NCBI RefSeq assembly: GCF_018616375.1
Contig: NZ_JAEQBB010000002.1
Location: 434,001 to 498,000 of the forward strand
Length of the DNA stretch: 64,000 nt
Origin: Exiguobacterium sp. J17977
GTDB lineage: Bacteria; Bacillota; Bacilli; Exiguobacteriales; Exiguobacteriaceae
Reading direction: 5' to 3'
The position numbers were made by a program, and so were the translations under genes. Of the stretch, positions 41,835 to 51,270 are shown piece by piece; the stretch's first letter is position 1, and each line of letters begins with the position of its first letter. Below the pieces are notes generated by a model. The model was not told the origin of the DNA. It was given only the letters and a program-made list of their open reading frames with translations, and did no database searches.

Positions 41835-41875
41835 TGACGACGGCGCTTTGCCAAAGCGTACTTATCCATCTTACA
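41835..41875 (+). promoter_or_regulatory. Candidate promoter and palindrome before tmcAL
   Basis: TTGACG near 41833-41838 is followed by a palindrome CGCTTTGCCAAAGCG (41844-41858) and a weak TACTTA about 19 nt on. The palindrome would lie between the promoter boxes and could be an operator; low confidence. Confidence 0.3.
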
Positions 41876-41908
41876 CCAATCCAATCGACAATGCAAAGGA
41901 GTAATTTT

Positions 41909-43017
41909 ATGCGAAAAACGGCCATCATTGCCGAGTACAATCCGTTCCATAACGGGCACCTACATCAGGCGGAACGCGCCCGGATCGAAACCGATGCTGA
42001 CGCCGTCATCGCCGTCATGAGTGCCCAGTTCACTCAGCGCGGCGAGCCGGCAGCTTTCGATAAGTGGAGCCGCGCCCGTGCCGCCGTCCAAACGGGTGCC
42101 ATCGACCTCGTCATCGAACTGCCGACCCGTTTCGGCGTGCACCGGGCCGACCGGTTCGCGAGCGCCGCGGTCGCCATCGCCGAACGTGTGCGTTGTCAAA
42201 CGCTGTCCTTCGGTAGCGAGAGCGGCGACATCAGCGCCGTGACCCGGGCCGCGGCAGCCAACATCGAAGCGACCCCGGCCTATCAGACGGCGTTAAAAGA
42301 AGCGTTGGACAAAGGACGTTCTTCGGCCAAGGCGTCGAGTGAGGCGTTCGGGTCGCTCTATCCCGATTTCGATTTGACGTTGCCGAACAATATCCTCGCC
42401 TATCACTACGCGAAAGCGGCGACGTCCATCGAGCTACACACGATCCGCCGTCTCGGGGCCGGCTATCATGACCCGAGTGTCTCAGACGTCATGTCGGCCA
42501 CGGGCGTGCGCGCCCACTACTTAGAGTCCGGAACGGTCCGGGCCGTCCCTGACGCCACGAGAGCGTTGTTTCAAGCCAATCCGATGGCCCATTGGTCGCT
42601 CTATTGGCCCGTCCTTCAATATAAGTTGCGTACGACGCCGAAAGATGTTCTTGAACAACTCGTCGGCATCGACAGCTCGCTGTCGCCCCGCCTGATTCAA
42701 GCCGGGCTCGAGCCGACGTTCGAGCAGGCGCTCGCCCGCCTGCTGACGAGACGGTATACCCGGACGTCCATCCAACGCGCGCTCGTCGCCATCCTCATCC
42801 ATTGGCGGCAGGACGAGTTGCCGGAGCGGTTCGACGACGTGCCGTATATCCGACCGCTCGCATTCAACACAATCGGGCGCACCGTGTTAAACGACATAAA
42901 AAAAGATGTACCGCTCATGAGCAAGTATCATCCTGACCTGGCGTTCGAGGCTCGAGTGACCGAGGCGTATCGCCTTCCGCTTGGAAATCGGTCACTCGTC
43001 GAACATATGCAAACCCC

Positions 43018-43039
<22 letters not shown>
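41909..43039 (+). CDS. tmcAL: tRNA(Met) cytidine acetate ligase
   Basis: 376 residues, YlbM type. It makes N4-acetylcytidine at the wobble base of elongator tRNA-Met using acetate and ATP. The nucleotidyl-transferase motif HNGHLHQA is at 15-22 after AIIAEYNPF, and FGSESGDI and LPNNILAYHYAKA are family segments. I chose the ATG at 41909 with AAAGGAG 7 nt upstream; an open frame begins earlier (41834) without homology. Its 3' end overlaps the convergent ylbL gene by 22 bases. Confidence 0.94.
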
Positions 43040-45075
<2,036 letters not shown>

Positions 45076-45094
45076 ATCCGTTCTCCTTCACCAC

Positions 45095-45122
45095 AAAAGA
45101 TGAAGGCGGTGCCGCCTTCATC
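45095..45122 (-). terminator. Intrinsic terminator of ylbF-ylbG
   Basis: GATGAAGGCGG and CCGCCTTCATC form a perfect 11-bp stem (45099-45109 with 45112-45122), followed by TTTTGTGG on the minus strand. Confidence 0.85.
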
Positions 45123-45128
45123 TCTGTG

Positions 45129-45392
45129 TTATTTCTGCTTCGATTCGTACGTCTCCGCGACGAACGGCCGCTCACTGCGGACGACCGCTTCGACGAACGG
45201 CAACGCGCTCACTTGTTCGAGAATCGCCTCATGCCCATCGAGGTCAGTATAGAGGAAGGCATACTTCTCCCGCTTGGACACGTAATACAGGTTCGCATAA
45301 CGACGCAACGCCTTCACTTGCTTCAACGATTGGACGTAAACGACGAACCCGATTCGACCATTTAATTCAAACGACTCAGATGGCACATCCAC
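45129..45392 (-). CDS. ylbG: DUF2129 protein YlbG
   Basis: About 87 residues of unknown function in a small Bacillales family (UPF0298/DUF2129). The core IGFVVYVQSLKQVKALRRYA and YYVSKREKYAFLYTD are typical. The start lies inside the end of ylbF: I favour GTG 45392, which has GGAGG 8 nt upstream, over GTG 45386. It then overlaps ylbF by 17 bases, so that the glycine/cysteine tail of ylbF carries the ylbG ribosome site. A terminator follows. Confidence 0.85.
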   Translation of the reverse strand: MDVPSESFELNGRIGFVVYVQSLKQVKALRRYANLYYVSKREKYAFLYTDLDGHEAILEQVSALPFVEAVVRSERPFVAETYESKQK

Positions 45393-45822
45393 AGCTTCCG
45401 CCTCCACAACTTCCCCCGCCTGAACATCCGCCTTCGTCGAAGAACGGGTTTCCGGTCGGGACTTTGATTTTTGGAGAAACCGAGAAGGCCAACAGCTCAC
45501 TCACTTCCCCGAGCAGTTTATCCAAACTGCGTTCCGCTTTTTTAAACGCGGCCACTTCCGGCTGGACATCGAGACGCCGTTTGACGAGGTGCATCTCTTT
45601 TTTAATGCGATCGTGGTCCGGATGATGTTTCCCGAACCGCTGTACGTACTCGTAATCTTCTTTCATCCGCAAGAACTCACGTTCCACGAGGCGCGCTTCC
45701 TCTGATTGGGCTCGCGCTTGTTTCGTGGCGATATATGTTTGGAACGACTCGCTCGCTTCAATCAAATCGGCTAACGATTCCGTTTGATCGAGCAGGGCGA
45801 TCGTCTGTTCAGTAATAATCAT
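45376..45822 (-). CDS. ricF: YlbF/RicF, subunit of the Fe-S RicAFT (Y) complex
   Basis: 148 residues. In Bacillus RicF works with RicA and RicT to aid RNase Y maturation of mRNAs, biofilm formation and competence; the complex carries [4Fe-4S] clusters. The helical YlbF/YmcA core (about 5-115) is followed by a C-terminal tail GGCSGGGSCGGGSCGCAI holding four cysteines within 17 residues, consistent with cluster binding. I chose ATG 45822 with AAAGGGTG upstream; the longer frame to 45876 lacks a ribosome site. Confidence 0.9.
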   Translation of the reverse strand: MIITEQTIALLDQTESLADLIEASESFQTYIATKQARAQSEEARLVEREFLRMKEDYEYVQRFGKHHPDHDRIKKEMHLVKRRLDVQPEVAAFKKAERSLDKLLGEVSELLAFSVSPKIKVPTGNPFFDEGGCSGGGSCGGGSCGCAI

Positions 45823-45860
45823 GGCTTTCACCCTTTCTGCCATGATTTTAACACATTTGA

Positions 45861-45889
45861 TTCCCTCTGTAAGCAATCGGCTTTATAAT
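45861..45889 (+). promoter_or_regulatory. Candidate promoter of the ATP-grasp gene
   Basis: A perfect TATAAT (45884-45889) is preceded at 17 nt by TTCCCT (45861-45866), a poor -35 box. The distance to the coding start is about 63 nt. Confidence 0.4.
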
Positions 45890-45932
45890 TGAACGTGACT
45901 GTCAAGCGTCCAATCAGAAAGGAAGTGAACAG

Positions 45933-45956
45933 GTGCGCACTTGCACCTCGTTATGA
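45933..45956 (+). CDS. Possible 7-codon minicistron before the ATP-grasp gene
   Basis: GTG 45933 has AAGGAAG 7 nt upstream and opens a frame for MRTCTSL that ends with TGA overlapping the ATG of the next gene (ATGA at 45953-45956). The ribosome site fits this start better than the ATP-grasp ATG, which has none of its own. GGTGC/GCACC within it can form a hairpin. It may be a coupling leader, or chance; no homology can be judged at this size. Confidence 0.3.
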   Translation: MRTCTSL

Positions 45957-46708
45957 AAAAAGTCTCATTCAATATGATTCGCTCGGCCGGCATCAAGACC
46001 GACTATGCGAAAGCTGAATATTATTACGACCAGCTCGATAAAGTAAGAGCAGCCGACCTCGTCCTGTTCCCCGAATATTGGATGGTCAACTCGATTATCT
46101 ACGGACTCAACAAACCGATTTTCCCGTCTCCGGCGACGTACCATCTCGGCCACGATAAAATCGAGATGACGCGTGCCTTCAAGGCGACGTTCCCGCACCG
46201 AATCCCGAAGACGCTCATCTACGGGAAGAATCCGTATACGATTGAGCGTGTCTTGGAAGAGTTCGAGTATCCGTTCGTCGCCAAGACGGCCAAGTCGTCG
46301 ATGGGACAAGGCGTCTGGCTCATCAAACATGAACAGGATTGGCTTGAGTACGTCGACAAGCACGACACGTTCTACGTCCAACAATACATCCCGAACGAGC
46401 GCGACCTGCGGATCATCGTCATCGGTGAAGAAGTCGTCGGTTCATATTGGCGTGTCAGCGAGGCGTTCTTGAACAACGTCGCCCAAGGCGCCCAGTTCTC
46501 ATATGACGATATCCCGGAAGACGTCGTCGCGGAAGTGCTCGACATCGCCAAGACGCTCCACATCAATCACGCGGCCTTCGACGTCATCGTCGCCGACGGT
46601 GAATTTTACATTTTAGAGTTTAACGTCTTCTTCGGCTCAGAGGGACTCATGCCGCTCGGTGTGAGGCTTTCGGACAAAATCGCCCATTACCTCGACACCC
46701 GGGCTTGA
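45953..46708 (+). CDS. ATP-grasp (RimK-like) ligase family protein
   Basis: About 251 residues. It contains an ATP-grasp fold: YPFVAKTAKSSMGQGVWLI (about 98-116) is the nucleotide-binding lysine and glycine loop, FYVQQYIPNERDLRIIVIG the strand region, and AAFDVIVADGEFYILEFNV near the end holds the metal-binding Asp and Glu-Phe-Asn. Enzymes of this kind join a carboxylate to an amine; substrates cannot be inferred. The start could also be TTG 45941, giving MHLVMKKV. No operon partners: convergent side is free and yugN-like follows with its own promoter. Confidence 0.75.
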   Translation: MKKVSFNMIRSAGIKTDYAKAEYYYDQLDKVRAADLVLFPEYWMVNSIIYGLNKPIFPSPATYHLGHDKIEMTRAFKATFPHRIPKTLIYGKNPYTIERVLEEFEYPFVAKTAKSSMGQGVWLIKHEQDWLEYVDKHDTFYVQQYIPNERDLRIIVIGEEVVGSYWRVSEAFLNNVAQGAQFSYDDIPEDVVAEVLDIAKTLHINHAAFDVIVADGEFYILEFNVFFGSEGLMPLGVRLSDKIAHYLDTRA

Positions 46709-46757
46709 GGCGTTCATCTTTTTTTCACAATTTGAACACACGTTATTCCAAGAACGT

Positions 46758-46788
46758 TTTCGAATATGATATGATGACATATGAGGTT
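46758..46788 (+). promoter_or_regulatory. Candidate promoter of the yugN-like gene
   Basis: TTCCAA, an 18-nt spacer and TATGAT, within about 46746-46781, upstream of a GGGGG ribosome site. No terminator of the ATP-grasp gene is visible in the gap (46709-46808) apart from a T-rich stretch at 46719-46726. Confidence 0.35.
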
Positions 46789-46808
46789 TATTAGGGAAAA
46801 GGGGGATT

Positions 46809-47174
46809 ATGATGAAATTTGAGCAGTTCCACATCGAGGGAAAAGAAATCCGCTTCGGTTTGCTCGAGACGATCATGGATCATCATCATTTCATCCGTGA
46901 AGGCGCTTGGGACTATGAGCGTGCAACGTATGACATGAAGTACGAGAAACAATCGACGGGCGAGACGTTCTACCTTCGCTTACCGGTATATGCAATCGAA
47001 GGCCAAATCGAGGACCGTCATGCGGTCGTCAAAATGTTGACACCGATTCTCGGAAAACATTACTACCCGCACGGCGTCGAGTACGACGAAGAGTTCCCAG
47101 AAGAAATCGTCCGTGATTGCGAGCGTCGTCTAGCCGCACTCGCTGAGACACTCGAAGTAAAACCCCTTGCATAA
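46809..47174 (+). CDS. YugN-like family protein
   Basis: 121 residues of unknown function. The motif EGAWDYERATYDMKY followed by YLRLPVYAIEG and AVVKMLTPILGKHYYPHG matches the Bacillales YugN-like family. The start ATGATG follows AAAGGGGG by about 5 nt; either ATG is possible. The intrinsic terminator begins inside the last four codons, so the stop codon lies in the hairpin loop. Confidence 0.8.
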   Translation: MMKFEQFHIEGKEIRFGLLETIMDHHHFIREGAWDYERATYDMKYEKQSTGETFYLRLPVYAIEGQIEDRHAVVKMLTPILGKHYYPHGVEYDEEFPEEIVRDCERRLAALAETLEVKPLA

Positions 47175-47190
47175 GCGAAGGGGTTTTTCT
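47161..47190 (+). terminator. Intrinsic terminator overlapping the yugN-like stop codon
   Basis: AACCCCTT (47161-47168) and AAGGGGTT (47178-47185) pair; the loop GCATAAGCG contains the TAA stop codon. Followed by TTTCTTTT. Confidence 0.85.
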
Positions 47191-47231
47191 TTTGGTTTCT
47201 CATGAGCAGAGATATACGTTGACCCAACAGC

Positions 47232-47723
47232 TTACGCCGACAAGTCCTCTGATCGGATGATGGTGCAGCCTTTGCCCTCGTAATACGCAATCATGTCGTC
47301 AATTTTCTTCAAGTCATAGCTCGTGATACAATCCGACAGGACGCTGACCGTATAGTCGGATTTCCGCAGATTGTAGCACGTCGACTTCACACAGGCGGTC
47401 GCATCGGCCCCGGTGACATAGAACGTGTCGATGCCATGCTGTTCAATGAACGCCGCGAACGCCTCGCTCGTCAAGGCGTTACCTTTGTATTTGGTGAACA
47501 CGTGATCAGACACGATTTTCAAATCTGGGGCTAATTCCGCACCGCGCGTCCCTGTTTTGAACGTTCTCGTCCCCGCGGATAAGTTCTCATGCCGAATGTA
47601 GACGACGTGAATCCCCTTGTCGACCGCCCAATCGATGGATGTGTTGATGTTGTCGATGACCGCTTTGTAATTTTTCGTGATGTCATTCTGAATGTCGATG
47701 ACGACCAATGCTTGCTGTTGCAT
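47232..47723 (-). CDS. Isochorismatase-family cysteine hydrolase
   Basis: 163 residues. Triad residues of the family are present: Asp10 in VVIDIQNDI, a lysine at 78 or 80 in FTKYKGNAL and Cys111 in TGADATACVKST. Such enzymes hydrolyse nicotinamide, other amides or vinyl ethers; the substrate cannot be told. Shorter than nicotinamidase (180-200), so I do not call pncA. It follows a terminator and an intergenic gap of 133 nt. It has a GAGGGGG site upstream. Confidence 0.85.
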   Translation of the reverse strand: MQQQALVVIDIQNDITKNYKAVIDNINTSIDWAVDKGIHVVYIRHENLSAGTRTFKTGTRGAELAPDLKIVSDHVFTKYKGNALTSEAFAAFIEQHGIDTFYVTGADATACVKSTCYNLRKSDYTVSVLSDCITSYDLKKIDDMIAYYEGKGCTIIRSEDLSA

Positions 47724-47821
47724 CTGATTTCCCCCTCGATGAGTCGTGTACCGTAACTACTCTTTTCATCTTACCAGAGTTGAATCTTGGAAAATATAGA
47801 CAAAATGAATCATCCACATAC

Positions 47822-47857
47822 AAAAAAGGGAGGACCCGCCGAGGGTCTCCCTTTTGT
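47822..47857 (-). terminator. Intrinsic terminator of the Sco-side operon
   Basis: AAAGGGAGACCC and GGGTCCTCCCTTT pair with one mismatch around TCGGC, followed by TTTTTTG on the minus strand. It overlaps the end of the small unknown gene. Confidence 0.88.
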
Positions 47858-48129
47858 CATGTCGCGATGACGTTGAGCGTCACATCGACTTGTCCGAGCA
47901 ACAAGTCGAACTGGTCGCGCACGTACCGATATAAGCGTTCAGCCTCAACGAGTGAGACGGGTGCAACGATTTGATAATCGTATCGCTCTTTCGAGACGGA
48001 CACGACCTTCACTTCACGCAATCCGAATTCGATTGCGCTGCAAGCAATCAAATCCTCGATAGCCCGTTCAGCGATCGTCACATCTCCATAGGAATAATCA
48101 TTTCCGATGACAGCCATCGTATCATTCAT
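47857..48129 (-). CDS. Small protein of unknown function, weakly Asp23/Gls24-like
   Basis: 90 residues. The order GDVTIAERAIEDLIACSAIE, GLREVKVVSVSKERYDYQIVAPV, then a helix and VDVTLNVIA recalls the strand-helix pattern of Asp23/Gls24 envelope-stress proteins (G-V-I...AIE-IA...V-V...V-V-V), but the conserved glycine-rich centre is missing, so this is only a guess. The start ATG 48129 has GGAG 8 nt upstream; GTG 48138 overlaps the site. It is 5 nt after the Sco gene, so part of that operon. Confidence 0.6.
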   Translation of the reverse strand: MNDTMAVIGNDYSYGDVTIAERAIEDLIACSAIEFGLREVKVVSVSKERYDYQIVAPVSLVEAERLYRYVRDQFDLLLGQVDVTLNVIAT

Positions 48130-48134
48130 CTTCT

Positions 48135-48749
48135 TCACTCCTTTTCTGCCGCGAGTACTAACACGTCCTCCATAATGGTTTCGATATCGACAGGTTTTTC
48201 TCCTGCCGTGGCCATTTGGGCGACCGCACGGACGTCATGGTGACGGTCGATGATATACATCGTCGTCGCATGCGTGACGAGTCCGCTGTTCGCTTTCGAA
48301 TAGTAGAACTGAAGCTGACGCGTGATGCGGTCGATATCGGCCTGGTCACCGGTCAACATCTTCCAGCCCGTCGGTTCGGCTTGGAACGCCTCCCCGTAAT
48401 TCTCGAGGACCGGCACCGTATCGACGTCAGGGTCGACCGTGATGGCGACGAGCTCGACGTCCGTCCCATACAGGTCTTCCGCTTTCAACTCTTGCTCGAG
48501 CTTCATGAAATCACGCAACGTGAGCGGGCAGATGTCCGGACAGTTCGTATAAAAGAACGTGACGATTTTAACTTTGTCATTGTCCGAATTGTACGACTGA
48601 CCGTCGAGCGCATTCGTCAACGTGAACGGGGTCGGCTCTTGGATGACGGGCAAGTCCTCTTCTTTAATGAATAAGAAGTACGAGGCCACGCCGATCGCCA
48701 CCAGTATGGCGACCGTCAAGCCGACCGTCATATAGCTATTCCGTTTCAT
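48135..48749 (-). CDS. SCO1/SenC-family copper chaperone for cytochrome oxidase
   Basis: 204 residues. An N-terminal membrane anchor (about 6-27), then a thioredoxin-like domain with the copper-binding CPDIC (70-74) after FFYTN and the distal histidine in LVTHATTMYIID near 160. Sco delivers copper to the CuA centre of CtaC. I chose ATG 48749 with AGGGGG 6 nt upstream. It lies downstream of ctaG and DUF420 genes, and its neighbours agree with oxidase assembly. No lipobox cysteine is seen, unlike the B. subtilis lipoprotein YpmQ. Confidence 0.92.
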   Translation of the reverse strand: MKRNSYMTVGLTVAILVAIGVASYFLFIKEEDLPVIQEPTPFTLTNALDGQSYNSDNDKVKIVTFFYTNCPDICPLTLRDFMKLEQELKAEDLYGTDVELVAITVDPDVDTVPVLENYGEAFQAEPTGWKMLTGDQADIDRITRQLQFYYSKANSGLVTHATTMYIIDRHHDVRAVAQMATAGEKPVDIETIMEDVLVLAAEKE

Positions 48750-48769
48750 CCTCATCCCCCTCTCTCGAT

Positions 48770-49231
48770 TCACCCACCGATAATGGCACGGAAGACGTTC
48801 GTCGTCTCACCCGGGTCATAGGCGACATAAAGGAGGACGTATACCGTCACGCCGGTAATCGCTGTGAAAAACCAGACGACCGAGGCTTTCGGTCCGATTT
48901 TACGGTGTTTCTCGACTTTATTTTTATAGCCGAGGTAAAGCGTGATCAATCCGAGCACCCCACCCGTCGTCGCGAGCAGGATATGGAAAATCATGAACGC
49001 CAAATAGTAAGGCTTCACGGAATCTGGTCCCCCGAAGGCGGTGTTGCCGACGAAAATCGTCCGTGAGACGTAGAGAATGAAGAATGTCGTCGCGGCGATG
49101 GCCGCGGCCGTCATGACTTTCTTATGTTTGTCGACGTTGCGGCGATCGCGCGCAATAATCGTCCATCCGATCGCGACTAAAATAGCACTGATGACAATGA
49201 ATGTCACACTGATCAAGGCAAGATAGTTCAT
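48770..49231 (-). CDS. DUF420 membrane protein (YozB/CtaM type)
   Basis: 153 residues with four membrane segments. The motif KHKKVMTAAAIAATTFFILY and the conserved histidines (FHILLATTGG, KHRKIG) are those of DUF420; a member in Staphylococcus aureus (CtaM) is needed for assembly of heme-copper oxidases. The position between ctaG and Sco agrees. 20 nt separate it from Sco. Confidence 0.85.
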   Translation of the reverse strand: MNYLALISVTFIVISAILVAIGWTIIARDRRNVDKHKKVMTAAAIAATTFFILYVSRTIFVGNTAFGGPDSVKPYYLAFMIFHILLATTGGVLGLITLYLGYKNKVEKHRKIGPKASVVWFFTAITGVTVYVLLYVAYDPGETTNVFRAIIGG

Positions 49232-49254
49232 CGTAGTTTCCCCTTTGATTTAGT

Positions 49255-50178
49255 TCATTTTTTCTCTGTTGGTTCTTGCGGTGTGAATGACATGCCTTCG
49301 TCAAGCGCAAGCGATTTCGTCCGGCGCACCCAACCGAAGAACGTCCAGCCGAAGAAGAAACCGTAGACAACTTCTTGACCGAGCTTCATGAGAACTCCGC
49401 CGAAGCGTTGGTCTTCAAGCGCGCTGTTCGTCGCCCCCATGAGGGCATTCAAATCGAGACCTGATACGTCGCCGTTCGGCATACAGTAGCCGAGCACCGT
49501 TGCGAACGTCTCAGCGTCCGTATAGGCGTCATAAAGAATGCCTTGACTGAAGATAATAAGGGCACAGGCCGGTGTCAACAACACGCCGTTCGCGATGATG
49601 TACACCATCCGTCGCAAATCCGACATCCCTTCCTCTTCCTCTGAGAGGAACGGTGCGATGACCGGATACCACATCGTCAAACTGAAGACGACGAGGGCGC
49701 CGTGGAAAATGCGATGCACTTCATAGTTCGTCAAGACGTAGTCAAAGATGAATGGCATGTGATACAAGGTGAACAATGCATTAAACAGTACGAGGGCAAT
49801 TAAAGGTTTTGTCATAAATCTGAGCGTTGGCCCAATCACCTTATAGCTAAATAATTTTTCGAACACCCAATATGGCATCCCGTACACGACAAGCGCCGGT
49901 GCGAGCACATAGACGAGCACCATCTGGAACATGTGCACCGAGAAGATGATGTGTGCGAGCACATCGACCGGACTTCCGAAACCGATATAATACAATACAA
50001 TGGCGAATAACATGCTGAACTTTTGTAACAACGTGGTCGACTCGTACCCTCGCTTCGCCATTTTCTCTGTGACGACCGCATAGAGGACGTACAACCCTAC
50101 CATCAACAATCCGAACCAAGGACTCCAAAGTGTCATCCAATCGAACTGTTTGAGTAGCTCTGATGTATTCCAGAGCAT
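49255..50178 (-). CDS. ctaG: Cytochrome c oxidase assembly factor CtaG (Bacillus type)
   Basis: 307 residues with seven membrane segments. Histidines conserved in the caa3-type CtaG family are visible in FSVHMFQMVLVYVLAP and LYHMPFIFDYV, HRIFHGALV. It is needed for the copper centres of caa3 oxidase in B. subtilis and is unrelated to the proteobacterial Cox11. I chose ATG 50178 with GGGGTG upstream. A terminator separates it from ctaF, so it starts a second unit with DUF420 and Sco; any promoter in 50179-50262 is weak. Confidence 0.93.
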   Translation of the reverse strand: MLWNTSELLKQFDWMTLWSPWFGLLMVGLYVLYAVVTEKMAKRGYESTTLLQKFSMLFAIVLYYIGFGSPVDVLAHIIFSVHMFQMVLVYVLAPALVVYGMPYWVFEKLFSYKVIGPTLRFMTKPLIALVLFNALFTLYHMPFIFDYVLTNYEVHRIFHGALVVFSLTMWYPVIAPFLSEEEEGMSDLRRMVYIIANGVLLTPACALIIFSQGILYDAYTDAETFATVLGYCMPNGDVSGLDLNALMGATNSALEDQRFGGVLMKLGQEVVYGFFFGWTFFGWVRRTKSLALDEGMSFTPQEPTEKK

Positions 50179-50257
50179 CCCTTCACCCCTTTTCTTTCTC
50201 TCCCAAACCAATGAAACCGTTCACTTCAAGATTACTATTCCTTTATTTTTGAAGTAA

Positions 50258-50306
50258 AGCAAAAAGGACTGAATCATCTATGTTTCCACAGATGTTCAAT
50301 CCTTTG
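50258..50306 (-). terminator. Intrinsic terminator after ctaF
   Basis: AAAGGA.TGAACATCT and AGATGATTCA.TCCTTT form a stem of about 16 bp around a 10-nt loop, followed by TTGCTTT on the minus strand. It ends the ctaCDEF transcript. Confidence 0.8.
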
Positions 50307-50312
50307 TCACAT

Positions 50313-50642
50313 TTACCAAATGAGCAAGCGAAGTGCAGCGACTGTGATGATGGCGACGAAGATACCAAGCCACATCATTCCGACGATCCACGTGTTGCCA
50401 CGGTTGTTCATATGCATGAAGATATAAAGCTGCAAGAACACTTGGATGATGGCGAGGATGATTAAGAAACCACCTGCCGCCCACACCGGCATGAGTTCAG
50501 CGTATACGGCGCCGAACGCGACGAATGTGAGCAAAATCATCATCGCGAAACTGATCAACTGGAGTTGATACTCGCGGCGCGACTCGGCTTTGACTTCAAG
50601 CTCTAACTGCTTGTGTGATTCGTTGATTGGTTGTTTTTCCAT
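50313..50642 (-). CDS. ctaF: Cytochrome c oxidase subunit IV
   Basis: 109 residues with three membrane segments (about 30-50, 56-77, 84-106) and the QLYIFMHMNNRG loop typical of COX4B proteins. It is the smallest subunit of the caa3 oxidase, assisting assembly or stability. It begins one base after the ctaE stop. Confidence 0.95.
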   Translation of the reverse strand: MEKQPINESHKQLELEVKAESRREYQLQLISFAMMILLTFVAFGAVYAELMPVWAAGGFLIILAIIQVFLQLYIFMHMNNRGNTWIVGMMWLGIFVAIITVAALRLLIW

Positions 50643-50643
50643 G

Positions 50644-51270
50644 TTAGCTCACCATCCCTAAGAGGTAGACGATTGAGAAGATGAAAACCCAGACGACGTC
50701 GATAAAGTGCCAGTACAGGCTCGACACGTAGAACTTCGGTGCGTTGTAGACATCGATTGGACGGTTCCAGTTGCGAATCAACAACGTCGTGATCCAAAGA
50801 AGACCGAACGTGACGTGCGCGCCGTGGAAACCGACAAGCGTGTAGAACGCCGATCCGAACGCGCTCGATGTGAACGTGTGACCGATATGGTAGTAGTGGA
50901 TGAACTCGTAAATCTCAGCTCCGAGGAATCCTGCCCCGAGGAGAAGCGTGATCACCAACCAAAACTTCATGCGGCCTGGATTGTTCGCTTTCATGTTCAT
51001 CATGGCGAGAACACTTGTGAGCGAACTTGTGAGGAGGAGCATCGTCATTAAGAAGACGAGCCCCATCTCAAAGATATTGTACGAACGAAGTTCCTCTGGC
51101 GCACCAGAGTTGAGTAGACCGACATACGTTCCGAAGAGCGAGGCGAAGAGAACGGTCTCTCCACCGAGGAAGAACCAGAAGGCTACATATTTATTTTTCC
51201 CTTCCAGCGTGGCTTTCTCTGGATTGGCCGGAATTCCGGTCACCGGGTGTTTTTCGACTGCATGTGCCAT
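50644..51270 (-). CDS. ctaE: Cytochrome c oxidase subunit III
   Basis: 208 residues, with five membrane segments as in Bacillus. VAFWFFLGGETVLFASLFGTY near 30, the glutamate in EIYEFIHYYH, and GFHGAHVTFGLLWI are family segments. It abuts the ctaD stop. The short form, without the first two helices, is usual for Bacillales. Confidence 0.96.
   Translation of the reverse strand: MAHAVEKHPVTGIPANPEKATLEGKNKYVAFWFFLGGETVLFASLFGTYVGLLNSGAPEELRSYNIFEMGLVFLMTMLLLTSSLTSVLAMMNMKANNPGRMKFWLVITLLLGAGFLGAEIYEFIHYYHIGHTFTSSAFGSAFYTLVGFHGAHVTFGLLWITTLLIRNWNRPIDVYNAPKFYVSSLYWHFIDVVWVFIFSIVYLLGMVS

Noticed and set aside
47232-47723. Nicotinamidase (pncA)
   Set aside because: Shorter than PncA and lacks a recognisable metal-binding DxHxxxH motif; only the general cysteine-hydrolase triad is seen.
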